DNA of 64,000 nucleotides from Paenibacillus lentus (GTDB taxonomy: Bacteria > Bacillota > Bacilli > Paenibacillales > Paenibacillaceae): NCBI RefSeq assembly GCF_003931855.1, contig NZ_CP034248.1, forward strand, positions 3,534,001-3,598,000, in the 5' to 3' direction. Within the stretch, counting starts at the first letter, position 1. Every line of letters starts with the position of its first letter. Under the pieces are notes generated by a model, which was not told the DNA's origin, ran no database searches, and saw only the letters and a list, made by a program, of their open reading frames with translations. Made by a program: the position numbers and the translations under genes. This document shows positions 34,534 through 43,195 of this stretch, in pieces.

Positions 34534-37107
34534 TTACGGCTCAATTCCCCATACAAGCTGATCGTTCATATATCCGGTAACCTGCTCATTGTTTACGAAC
34601 TCATTACTGGAAGCCTTAAACGAATAATCGTTAGTCTGGTTGTAATCGGACCAATCGTTTTTGGAGAACCGGGCTTGAATTTCTGCGCTCTGGCCTGGAT
34701 TAAGTATTCCAGCCGAACTTGTAAAGCCAATTTCCAAATAATAATCGGCTTTGGTAACCGGAGTTGCCAGTTTAACGAAATTGCCGATTACATTGGCACT
34801 TCCGATACTAGCCCAGTCGCACCAAAAACTTTGTGCACTTTCCCCGTCTACCGTATAGTAATACCGCAGTTTTACATCACTTAACTGAATCGCTGAATCA
34901 CCGGTGTTGACTACTTTGAATTTGGGTGAAATTCCGTTGGTGGAGGCACTCGTGCTGCCGTTAAAAGCTTGAATCATCAAATCACTCACGGGTACAGGAA
35001 CACTGCTGTCCACTACATTTACTGTAAGACCAGCGTGATTTCCTCCGCTGAAATGAAAGGCGATTGTATTTTGGCCCAGTGACAACGTGGATAGATAGGA
35101 GCTGTTTAGAACGACAGCATCACTTGATGCCGTATAATCCTGACCTGGTTGAAGAGTATAGTTTTCATGCGTTATGCTTGTAAGCTGGTGACCGTTTAAG
35201 GTAAGGTTTACGGAAATATCCTGTTGTAGATTCGTCGCTTTATCGAATGTAGCATTCAGGGGCGAAATCGCAGCATTCGATGTTGAATCAACAATGTTAA
35301 CTTTTAATACAGGATCTCGTCCTTGATTAAAATCAAAAACGATTGAATGCTCGCCGACCGGCAGCTCAACCAGGAATGTCTTTTTCAGAAGCAGTGTACT
35401 TCCGTCCAACGTATAATCTTGATTCACGATCAATGCATCGGCCCCTGCTCGGAGAGAGGTCAACGTATTGCCGTTGAAATTCACGGTTATGGCTTTGTCG
35501 CTTTGGTTAGACGCATATTTGTCAAATTCAATATTTGTGGGTGAGATGGATGGGCTTGAGATAGGATTGTCATTCTTTAAATCAGGCAGCTCATCCAAGG
35601 TGATGACATAGTCGCTTTGATAAAGTGTTGTCAGGGTCTCTGGATAGTTAAAGGCAGTGCTCATTAGATGCTCGCCATACCAGGGGCAGAAGTAGAGCCA
35701 TCCTGCTTTTTCCTCTGTCAGATTCTGTAGGCTAGGGACGGTGTCGTTCTCCGTCATGGCCACCATTTTTTTACCGTTAGTTAAATTAACAAGCTGATAG
35801 AAAATGGCGGTAATGGCATCCTCATTGGGTACGCCGGACAAACCATCATGGCGGTTGTAAATCGTATTGTATTTATCATAGCCAACAAGATCCACCTGAT
35901 CATCACCGGGATACCATGCCGGAGAAGTGCTATACACGTAGCTGTTGTAGGTCCAAATCAAGTTATGCAGACCGTATGTCTCCGTAAGTTCGGTATAGAG
36001 CAGATCCCATAGCTGCTTGTACACCTCTGCGCCTGCTGAAGCCCACCAGAACCACGCGCCTTCACCATTCAGCCCGCCGTTGCCCTCCGCCTCATGATAG
36101 GGACGGAAAATAACCGGCACATGGTTATCTTGCAGAATCTGCAGCTGTTCTGCCAAATCCTCAATGGTCATCATCACATATTGATATTCTTTAGTACCGG
36201 GAACCACCGCATTGGCAGTATTAAAATTAGTTTCCGTCGGCTTATAGGTAGCGTCCTTCCAATCCACAAACTCCCCGAGCTGATAGGTGGTGAAATTTCG
36301 GGGCACATTGATATGCCAGGAAGCTGTCGCGATCCCGCCCCGGTTATTTACCCATTCAATCATCCGATCGGTTGTGCCGTCTTCCCAACCATAGAGCGGA
36401 TTGTAGTTCATGAAGTCGAACCCGCGGATGGCTGGATACTTTCCGGTTAAATCGTAGATCCAATCAAACTCTAATTCATAATTACCATCATTTCCACTAC
36501 CGTAAATTTCCTGCTGACCAGAGATAATATGGTCGCCGTAAACCTCCGTTAAATAATTCATTAAAGCTTGTGTTTCCGGTGTGGCCCAGGGATCGGAGAG
36601 GAGAGGCTGCACATCCAAGGGATCAAGATCGGCATAATCCACAGTGAGGGTGTCAATATACGCGAAGCCCCAACCGGCCTTGAGTTCGATGGTATTACTG
36701 CCTTGATTCAGTTTATGAAAGCCCAAATCAAAATTCGACCATTCGGTAGTATAAGGCAGCATATACGAACCCTTGGTCACGCCATTAACGGTTAAATATT
36801 GAAGTCTGCCATTTGGACTGAGCTCCTGCATATATCGGGTGGAGATCGCATACATGCCGGTTTCCGGGACGGTCACTGTAAAGGTGATTGTGCCGGAATT
36901 TTGCATCCACACAAATCCGCTTCCAGAGAATCCGGGCTTGGGCTGTCCATAAATTTGTGTCACGACTTGAAGATCGGAGGTGAGCTGAGCGTCTTCTGCT
37001 TCAATCGTGAAAAGTGGGGTGTTTGCATGGACGGGAGCTGTCAGCAATCCAAGGAGAAGAGTAAATGCCAGCATTGTTGCACTTGCCCTTTTGAGCCAAT
37101 CTTTCAT
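34534..37107 (-). CDS. Secreted modular beta-mannanase (GH26, X2, CBM3)
   Basis: An 857-residue secreted endo-1,4-beta-mannanase. Order: signal peptide ending APVHA (about residue 28), a CBM35-like beta-sandwich (33-160, FTIEAEDAQLTSDLQV), GH26 catalytic domain (about 170-515) with acid/base Glu339 in RPYHEAEG and nucleophile Glu453 in AMTEND, two X2 modules (about 525-620 and 620-710, each beginning SP...F.K), and a C-terminal CBM3 (about 712-857) for cellulose binding. It degrades mannan on plant cell walls. I start at ATG 37107, since the frame extends 60 codons upstream without a signal-like start. It is surrounded by decayed genes but appears complete. Confidence 0.92.
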   Translation of the reverse strand: MKDWLKRASATMLAFTLLLGLLTAPVHANTPLFTIEAEDAQLTSDLQVVTQIYGQPKPGFSGSGFVWMQNSGTITFTVTVPETGMYAISTRYMQELSPNGRLQYLTVNGVTKGSYMLPYTTEWSNFDLGFHKLNQGSNTIELKAGWGFAYIDTLTVDYADLDPLDVQPLLSDPWATPETQALMNYLTEVYGDHIISGQQEIYGSGNDGNYELEFDWIYDLTGKYPAIRGFDFMNYNPLYGWEDGTTDRMIEWVNNRGGIATASWHINVPRNFTTYQLGEFVDWKDATYKPTETNFNTANAVVPGTKEYQYVMMTIEDLAEQLQILQDNHVPVIFRPYHEAEGNGGLNGEGAWFWWASAGAEVYKQLWDLLYTELTETYGLHNLIWTYNSYVYSTSPAWYPGDDQVDLVGYDKYNTIYNRHDGLSGVPNEDAITAIFYQLVNLTNGKKMVAMTENDTVPSLQNLTEEKAGWLYFCPWYGEHLMSTAFNYPETLTTLYQSDYVITLDELPDLKNDNPISSPSISPTNIEFDKYASNQSDKAITVNFNGNTLTSLRAGADALIVNQDYTLDGSTLLLKKTFLVELPVGEHSIVFDFNQGRDPVLKVNIVDSTSNAAISPLNATFDKATNLQQDISVNLTLNGHQLTSITHENYTLQPGQDYTASSDAVVLNSSYLSTLSLGQNTIAFHFSGGNHAGLTVNVVDSSVPVPVSDLMIQAFNGSTSASTNGISPKFKVVNTGDSAIQLSDVKLRYYYTVDGESAQSFWCDWASIGSANVIGNFVKLATPVTKADYYLEIGFTSSAGILNPGQSAEIQARFSKNDWSDYNQTNDYSFKASSNEFVNNEQVTGYMNDQLVWGIEP

Positions 37108-37329
37108 TTTCACCATTCCTCTCAATGTGAAATATGATAATAACCATATCCTGAATGCGCTTTCATAGTAGCATATATTCCATAATTTGTAAATATTTAA
37201 GTTTGTAAGATTGCCAAAGGGCGACAGAATAAAAAGTAAAAGTAAAAATTCGATGGACATAATAAAAGGTGTGCAAACTAAACACAATTTGCATTACACG
37301 GTTAATTCACAAGTACGGGAAATTAATAA

Positions 37330-37818
37330 TGGAGAGGATAATGAGCCTGGAAGATGAAGAAGCACCAGTCCAATGTCACAGGCATTGAGGAACAGATCAT
37401 TGCGCTTTACGCGAAGGGCGTCAGCACGCGTGAAATTCAAGGTCATCTACAGCAGTTGTATGGCATCGAAGTCTCCCCGACACTGATCTCGAACGTGACG
37501 AACAAGGTTATCCCTATGGTCAAGGAATGGCAAAATCGGCCGCTACAGAGCGTGTATGCCGTCGTCTTTCTCGACGCCATTCATTTCAAAGTGAAGCAAG
37601 ACGGAGCTATTGTCAACAAGGCGGCTTACATGGTCATCGGCATCGATCCTGGATGGGAACAAAGACGTCCTAGGCATGTGGATTGGGAAAACAAGTCGGC
37701 CAAGTTCTGGCTCAATGTCTTGAACGAGTTAAAAATCCGCGGCGTACAAGACATTCTAACGTTTCAGCGATCTGCTGCATGGAAGGTTTATGTTGGCGAT
37801 CGACTTCATAAAGAATAA
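37330..37818 (+). pseudogene. Decayed IS256 family transposase fragment
   Basis: The protein from 37354 (KKHQSNVTGIEEQIIALYAK, REIQGHLQQLYGIEVSPTLISNV, VVFLDAIHFKV with the first catalytic Asp) is the middle of an IS256/mutator transposase. Between about 37648 and 37686 the frame is wrong: one extra base and then one missing base turn the expected DGNKDVLGMWIGEN into other residues before SAKFWLNVLNELK resumes. After GVQDIL the match ends and foreign residues follow. Both the 5-prime and 3-prime thirds are missing, including the second and third catalytic acids, so it is inactive. Confidence 0.88.
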
Positions 37819-38028
37819 ATATGGCTTTGAACCGGTGATATATCTATTCCGCCCACGGTGCAACAGTTTTTGTTCAGTAAACCAAAGCGTCGAGTCATAA
37901 TCTGAAATAGTTCTCTGGTGTTTTCCATGTTTTGTTCACCTCTTGGTATATTTATACTGGACATGTTTGTAATATGCAAGTTTTTTGTTGTGTTTTGAAT
38001 AAATTGAATTTATGAGGTAATTCGACTA

Positions 38029-38040
38029 TTATATAATCAT
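38029..38040. promoter_or_regulatory. Candidate ArsR operator upstream of arsR
   Basis: TTATATAATCAT occurs here, 25 bases before the arsR start, and again exactly at 38429-38440 upstream of arsB. Repetition in front of both genes of the arsenic locus suggests the ArsR binding element. Confidence 0.55.
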
Positions 38041-38064
38041 ATACTTATACAAAAGGGGAGACCT

Positions 38065-38394
38065 ATGGTGGAGCAAATTCATGAAGCAGCTGAAAAGCTA
38101 AAACTTTTGGGTGATAAAACTCGCTTAACGATGTTATCCCTAATGAAAGAACGAGAATGGTGTGTCTGTGAATTTGTCGATATTTTAGAAATATCACAAC
38201 CAGGAGTTAGCCAACATTTACGGAAATTAAAAGCCCAGGGAATTGTAAAAGAAAAAAAACAGGGTCAGTGGGTATACTACTCACTAAATGTAGATGACAA
38301 ACCATACATTAAGGATGTGCTGCAGTACATGCCTGATACCAAGACAATTCTTTCTGGCTTAAATAAAGAAGGGGTTACGTCCGTTTGTAAATAA
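38065..38394 (+). CDS. arsR: ArsR family arsenic-responsive repressor
   Basis: A 109-residue ArsR/SmtB repressor: LKLLGDKTRLTMLSLMKEREWCVCEFVDILEISQ, with the CVC metal-sensing pair in the alpha3 helix that binds As(III) or Sb(III), and the recognition helix QPGVSQHLRKLKAQGIV. Binding of arsenite releases it from DNA. It precedes arsB by 111 bases. GGGGAG at 38055-38060 is the ribosome site. The shared element TTATATAATCAT lies upstream of both arsR and arsB. Confidence 0.93.
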   Translation: MVEQIHEAAEKLKLLGDKTRLTMLSLMKEREWCVCEFVDILEISQPGVSQHLRKLKAQGIVKEKKQGQWVYYSLNVDDKPYIKDVLQYMPDTKTILSGLNKEGVTSVCK

Positions 38395-38408
38395 GCAACT
38401 TTCCCTTA

Positions 38409-38440
38409 TTGATTATATAAGTAAATAGTTATATAATCAT
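38409..38440. promoter_or_regulatory. Inverted repeat upstream of arsB
   Basis: GATTATATAA at 38411-38420 and its exact complement TTATATAATC at 38429-38438 are separated by 8 bases. Together with the copy before arsR it is a likely ArsR operator for arsB. Confidence 0.6.
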
Positions 38441-38505
38441 GTACAAATATTTGAATTTACCCAAGATTAGGGTTGATAACTGAAAGAACTGGGGGTTTGA
38501 ATTAG

Positions 38506-39798
38506 GTGTCCGTAATCCTGGCATGCATCATTTTTTTGGTGACACTAACGCTGGTAATCTGGCAGCCTAAGAATTTATCGATCGGCTGGTCAGCTTGTGG
38601 CGGAGCTATACTAGCACTGCTGTTAGGTGTCGTTGATTTTCAGGATGTCTGGGATGTAACTCAGATTGTTTGGAATGCAACATTAGCTTTTGTGGCGATT
38701 ATTTTGATTTCATTGATTTTAGACAAGATTGGTTTCTTTGAGTGGGCAGCTCTACACATGGCTAGAGCAGCTCGTGGAAACGGTGTAAGAATGTTTATCT
38801 TTGTTTCAATTTTGGGTGCAATCGTAGCAGCCTTTTTCGCCAATGATGGGGCAGCCCTGATATTAACACCGATTGTACTCGCGATGGTTAGGGCACTTCA
38901 GTTTGATGAAAAAAAGGTATTCCCGTTTATTATCGCAAGTGGATTCATTGCGGATACCACTTCGTTACCGCTTGTCGTTAGTAATCTGGTGAACATCGTC
39001 TCGGCTGATTTCTTCGGTATTACTTTTGCAGAATATGCTAGCCGAATGATTGTTCCAAATCTATTTTCACTTGGTGCGAGTATTCTGGTGCTGTATCTTT
39101 TTTTCAAAAAGGGCATTCCCAAAAAGTTTGATTCGTCACAGCTCAAACAGCCGGTTGATGCGATTAAAGACATGAAGTTATTCCGTCTGTCCTGGGTCGT
39201 CCTGACAGTGCTGTTGATTGGATATTTTATCAGTGAATTCTTTGCTATTCCTGTATCGCTAGTGGCAGGAGTTATAGCCATCATTTTCTTAATTCTGGCG
39301 AGTAGAAGTGCTGCAGTACCAACGGCTGAAGTAGTCAAGGGAGCCCCCTGGGCCATTGTATTTTTCTCCATTGGTATGTACGTGGTGGTTTATGGTTTGA
39401 GAAATGCCGGGTTGACGGATTTACTTGCTGTCGTTATTCAAGCTGTTGCTGACCAGGGGCTTTTCGTGACTACAATGGGTATGGGTTTCATTTCAGCTAT
39501 AATTTCGTCATTCATGAATAATATGCCCACGGTTATGATCGATGCACTTGCTATTGATGCCACAACAGCAACAGGGAAGATTAAGGAAGCTTTGATTTAC
39601 GCTAACGTCATTGGTTCTGACCTTGGTCCGAAGATTACACCGATTGGATCGCTTGCCACACTATTGTGGCTACATGTGCTCTCATCCAAAGGGGTTAAAA
39701 TCTCATGGGGGACTTACTTTAAAACTGGTATCGTATTGACGCTACCAACTCTTTTTATTACGTTGTTAGGCTTATATCTGTGGTTATCCATCTTGTGA
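38506..39798 (+). CDS. arsB: Arsenite efflux pump ArsB
   Basis: A 430-residue ArsB permease with about 11-12 membrane helices in the arsenite/antimonite exporter family ([74 protein letters not shown]). It pumps As(III) out with proton motive force, or with an ArsA ATPase, which is not present here. The start is GTG 38506. Its stop is only 4 bases before the target duplication of the IS that separates it from arsC, so the mRNA of arsC probably needs a promoter from inside or beyond the IS. Confidence 0.94.
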   Translation: MSVILACIIFLVTLTLVIWQPKNLSIGWSACGGAILALLLGVVDFQDVWDVTQIVWNATLAFVAIILISLILDKIGFFEWAALHMARAARGNGVRMFIFVSILGAIVAAFFANDGAALILTPIVLAMVRALQFDEKKVFPFIIASGFIADTTSLPLVVSNLVNIVSADFFGITFAEYASRMIVPNLFSLGASILVLYLFFKKGIPKKFDSSQLKQPVDAIKDMKLFRLSWVVLTVLLIGYFISEFFAIPVSLVAGVIAIIFLILASRSAAVPTAEVVKGAPWAIVFFSIGMYVVVYGLRNAGLTDLLAVVIQAVADQGLFVTTMGMGFISAIISSFMNNMPTVMIDALAIDATTATGKIKEALIYANVIGSDLGPKITPIGSLATLLWLHVLSSKGVKISWGTYFKTGIVLTLPTLFITLLGLYLWLSIL

Positions 39799-39805
39799 TT
39801 TAAAT

Positions 39806-41257
39806 GAGCATTTTGCATAATTCCCTATTTGAGAATTGAATAGCAGAACCTAGACCTAGTTGGTGGTGCATTTTCAGCTAAATCCACTCGGTTTTCAAAA
39901 ATGGGCAGACCTGCAGAATTTTCTGCGCATTCAAAATTTTAAGCAGCGACTTTTCTGTATTTCTGAGCCATTGCCAGGGCAGAAGCCAGCAATACAATTG
40001 CATTTAAATATTGGTGAGTTATGACTTTCTCTATGCCCCAAACATGCATGGCGTCTGCGGTCAAATAGGTTTTCATTCGGGAGTTGCAGCGTTCTACACT
40101 CGTTCTTTCTTTGTAAAGTTCTTGCCAACGTTTCGTGTTCCGGTGCGGACTTGAATAACGGCGCAAATCGCTTTTTGTATCAACCTTGAGCACCATTCCA
40201 TAGTTGGAAGATGAACAGGCTGCCATCCCCAGCGGACAATCCACCTTGCCGGTCGCATGGGGACACCGGAATTTCAGGTAATCGCCATCTACTCCCCAGT
40301 ATGTCATGGCAAAACCCATGGAGCAGCAAGGTGTACCGTTAGATGTTATACCTGCAGGCGGTTCCTTCTCATTGCGAAGATTCATCGGGATAATCGCTTG
40401 CGCTTTGAGCTTCCGTGCCGCTTCATAGTTTTTAAGTTGGTCATACCCAGCATCAAACACAAAGAACTTCACTTTCGCATCGGCAGCCACTTGTTCCATG
40501 AGAGCGGGTGCCAGATCACCGTCATTGACATGAGCCGGTGTAACCGAGAGGGCCAGGGGCAGTTCGCTAGCGGTGTCGACAGCAAGATGAAGCTTATAGC
40601 CGAACCACTTGACCTTGTTACCAAAGGAGTCAAACTTCGCGCCCCAGTTGGCATTCCCCGTCAGCTCACTTTTGCGCTTCGGCTGTTTCTTCTCGTAGGC
40701 ATGGATCGCTGCGCTGTCCATCGCCACGTGACTTCCATCGATGATTCCTTCCTGCTTACAGCGTGTGACGAGATCCTCAAACAGACGTTTTGCCAATCCC
40801 TTATTCGTTAGCTCAGTGAAAACGCGGCTTAATGTGGCGATTGATGGAGCTTTTCGATCAAGCCTGAGTCCGCATTGGTAACGGAAACGAAGATCCATAT
40901 CCAGACGACGATGCAAGCCGCTAAATGTATCCATGTTCTCCAGTGGCGCTGCAAGCAATGCGCGAAGAATCCCTTGTCGGCAGTGCCCATCGGCACCTCG
41001 GGGTGAATGACTTCTCAAATCTTTAGCATAAGGTCGTAAGTCCAGGGCACTGAAGAAGATAGGCAAACGTTCTTTAAATTCAAGTTTTTGAAGTTCTTCA
41101 AAGGAAAATAGACTTTCTTGTAGAATATACATAGTGACTTCTCCCCCTTGGGTTTTCTTGTTTTGTCACTTGAAAACTTCTCCAAGTTGGGGTGAAGTCC
41201 TTTTTTTATGTTTGAAAACCTTTGTCTAGCAAGGGCTCAGGTTAATGCAAAATGCTC
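39806..41257 (-). mobile_element. Complete 1452-bp insertion sequence (IS4/IS5-like DDE)
   Basis: The left end GAGCATTTTGCAT and the right end ATGCAAAATGCTC are inverted copies. The element is flanked on both sides by AAAT (39802-39805 and 41258-41261), a 4-bp target duplication. It holds one transposase on the minus strand and sits between arsB and arsC. Confidence 0.9.
39939..41132 (-). CDS. IS transposase, DDE type (IS4/IS5/IS1182-like)
   Basis: A 397-residue transposase. N-terminal DUF772-like domain (RQGILRALLAAPLENMDTFSGL, RLDRKAPSIATLSRVF) and a DDE domain: VAMDSAAIHAYEKK with the first Asp, FDAGYDQLKNYE with the second Asp, and YKERTSVERCNSRMK with the catalytic Glu. The frame is uninterrupted, so the IS could be active. 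A four-cysteine cluster (RCPHATGKVDCP and neighbours) is an insertion between the second and third acids. The family is inferred from the pattern; a 4-bp duplication fits IS5-like groups. Confidence 0.88.
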   Translation of the reverse strand: MYILQESLFSFEELQKLEFKERLPIFFSALDLRPYAKDLRSHSPRGADGHCRQGILRALLAAPLENMDTFSGLHRRLDMDLRFRYQCGLRLDRKAPSIATLSRVFTELTNKGLAKRLFEDLVTRCKQEGIIDGSHVAMDSAAIHAYEKKQPKRKSELTGNANWGAKFDSFGNKVKWFGYKLHLAVDTASELPLALSVTPAHVNDGDLAPALMEQVAADAKVKFFVFDAGYDQLKNYEAARKLKAQAIIPMNLRNEKEPPAGITSNGTPCCSMGFAMTYWGVDGDYLKFRCPHATGKVDCPLGMAACSSSNYGMVLKVDTKSDLRRYSSPHRNTKRWQELYKERTSVERCNSRMKTYLTADAMHVWGIEKVITHQYLNAIVLLASALAMAQKYRKVAA

Positions 41258-41280
41258 AAATATAAAGGAGACTATCCATC

Positions 41281-41700
41281 ATGGAAAAAAAGACAATTTA
41301 CTTCTTGTGCACTGGAAACTCTTGCCGAAGTCAGATGGCCGAAGGTTGGGCTAAGAAATACCTGGGAGATAGCTGGAATGTCTATAGTGCTGGTATTGAA
41401 GCACATGGGCTAAATCCCAATGCGGTGAAAGCGATGAAGGAAGTGGATATTGATATTTCCAACCAAACTTCGGATATTATCGACTCCGATTTGCTAAACA
41501 ACGCTGATCTGGTCGTTACCTTGTGTGGGGATGCAGCAGATAAATGCCCGATTACACCTCCACAAGTAAGACGTGAACATTGGGGATTCGATGATCCTGC
41601 GAAAGCCCAAGGCACAGACGATGAAAAATGGGCTGTGTTCCAACGTGTTCGTGATCAGGTAGGAGAACGAATTAAAAGATTTGCTGAAACAGGCGAATAA
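41281..41700 (+). CDS. arsC: Arsenate reductase (thioredoxin-coupled)
   Basis: A 139-residue low-molecular-weight-phosphatase-fold arsenate reductase. The phosphate loop is C10-TGNSC-R16, and the redox cysteines are Cys82 and Cys89 in [10 protein letters not shown], which makes the thioredoxin-dependent cycle of B. subtilis/pI258 ArsC. It reduces As(V) to the As(III) that ArsB exports. The ribosome site AAAGGAG at 41264-41270 is beside the right end of the IS. It was probably cotranscribed with arsB before IS insertion. Confidence 0.95.
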   Translation: MEKKTIYFLCTGNSCRSQMAEGWAKKYLGDSWNVYSAGIEAHGLNPNAVKAMKEVDIDISNQTSDIIDSDLLNNADLVVTLCGDAADKCPITPPQVRREHWGFDDPAKAQGTDDEKWAVFQRVRDQVGERIKRFAETGE

Positions 41701-41706
41701 AAAAAC

Positions 41707-41736
41707 AAACAGCCGAGAGATATCTCGGCTGTTTTT
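41707..41736 (+). terminator. Terminator of the ars locus
   Basis: AAACAGCCGAGA and TCTCGGCTGTTT form a perfect 12-bp stem with loop GATA, ending in a T-run, right after arsC. Confidence 0.93.
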
Positions 41737-41815
41737 AGAAGGAAAAAATTGAGATTATGATCAGCCATACGCATCAAAAAAAATTGATATGATAATGTTT
41801 TTGAGGATTAAGGTG

Positions 41816-43171
41816 ATGCAAATGAAAGGAATGCTAAATTTAACAGATGGCCCCATAACGCCTGTACTTATGAAACTATCTCTTCCCATCATTGCTACAA
41901 ACTTTATATCAACAACTTATGGACTTGTAGATATGATCTGGGTCGGAAAATTAGGAAGTGGCCCGGTGGCAGCGATAGGAACAGCTAATTTTTATGTGAA
42001 CTTAGCTGTAGCAATATCTACCATGATAACGATCGGAACAGGGGTAAAAGTCGCACACAGTATTGGTGAAAAACAATCGGATCGGGCAAAAACATACATT
42101 AAAAACGGATTTCTAATAACAGCATTAGTCGGGATTGTTTATATGTTGTTTATTATCATGACTAAAGATAAGCTTATCGGCTATTTTGAGTTGGCAGATG
42201 CTGAAATAGAGAGGATGGCCACTCAGTTTTTAGTTATTTCGATAATTGGAAATCTATTCAATTTGTTCAATCTGTTATTTAGTACAATCATGAATTCACT
42301 CGGCGACAGTAAAAGACCATTTCGAATTTTTACTGTCGGGTTTCTTTTAAACATGATTCTTGATCCATTACTCATCTTCGGTTATGGATCGTTTGAGGGA
42401 CTAGGTGTTAGTGGAGCTGCACTGGCCACACTATCAGCAAATATAATTTTAACTCTGCTTTTTATTTATAAAACAAAAAACAATGAGTTTTTCTCAAAAT
42501 ATACAAAGATAGATAAGGCAAGTATGAAAGAGGTATTGAAGTTGGGATTGCCTATTTCAGTACAGAGAGTTACTTTTACCGTTATTTCCATCGTTATCGC
42601 TAAAATAATTGTAAGTTGGGGTCCTGATGCCATAGCTGTTCAAAGGGTGGGTATTCAAATCGAATCTATATCTTATATGACGATTGGAGGACTTCAAGGG
42701 GCAGTAGCAGCCTTCTTTGGCCAAAATTTTGGTGCGAGAAAGATAGTTCGAATAAAAGATGGTTATCGCATCTCTTTATTACTTACAACAGTCTTTGGCA
42801 TGTTTACTTCACTCATGTTTGTCGTGTTCCCGAAAGAAATCTTTTCACTATTTCTAAATGATCCATCAAGTCTTATGTTGGGCGTTGATTACATGAAGAT
42901 TATTGGATACTCCCAAGCCTTTATGTGTATGGAATTAATGACTGTAGGAGCGTTCAACGGGCTAGGAAAAACCTATATACCTCCCATTTTTAGTATTATA
43001 TTGACCGGGCTTCGCATCCCACTCGCCATCTTATTGTCAGGTCCGTTTGGGTTAAATGGGGTTTGGCTATCTATTGCAATAACCAGCGTCCTTAAAGGAA
43101 TTATCCTCGTGGGTTGGTTTAAAGGAATTCTAAATAAAATGTCTTCAAAATTACTTAATCAAGCTGTTTAA
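41816..43171 (+). CDS. MATE family efflux transporter
   Basis: A 451-residue MATE pump with 12 helices (LTDGPITPVLMKLSLPIIATNF at the start, GLVDMIWVGKLGSGPVAAIGTA, LGVSGAALATLSANI, and GLPISVQRVTFTVISIVIAK in the second half). It exports cationic drugs or metabolites with Na+ or H+. The frame opens at 41789; ATG 41816 has GAGG nine bases upstream and ATG 41822 has AAGGTG six bases upstream, so the start is one of these two. gshF begins 24 bases after its stop, suggesting an operon. The substrate is unknown; a glutathione-linked compound is possible because of this neighbour. Confidence 0.9.
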   Translation: MQMKGMLNLTDGPITPVLMKLSLPIIATNFISTTYGLVDMIWVGKLGSGPVAAIGTANFYVNLAVAISTMITIGTGVKVAHSIGEKQSDRAKTYIKNGFLITALVGIVYMLFIIMTKDKLIGYFELADAEIERMATQFLVISIIGNLFNLFNLLFSTIMNSLGDSKRPFRIFTVGFLLNMILDPLLIFGYGSFEGLGVSGAALATLSANIILTLLFIYKTKNNEFFSKYTKIDKASMKEVLKLGLPISVQRVTFTVISIVIAKIIVSWGPDAIAVQRVGIQIESISYMTIGGLQGAVAAFFGQNFGARKIVRIKDGYRISLLLTTVFGMFTSLMFVVFPKEIFSLFLNDPSSLMLGVDYMKIIGYSQAFMCMELMTVGAFNGLGKTYIPPIFSIILTGLRIPLAILLSGPFGLNGVWLSIAITSVLKGIILVGWFKGILNKMSSKLLNQAV

Positions 43172-43195
43172 AATGAACGAAAGAAGGGTCTGGAG

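Noticed and set aside
36094..36450. Plus-strand frame of 118 codons within the mannanase region
   Set aside because: Antisense to the well-supported GH26 domain, without its own ribosome site or family.
40257..40811. 184-codon plus-strand frame inside the IS
   Set aside because: Exactly antisense to the transposase with all DDE residues; a codon-structure shadow.
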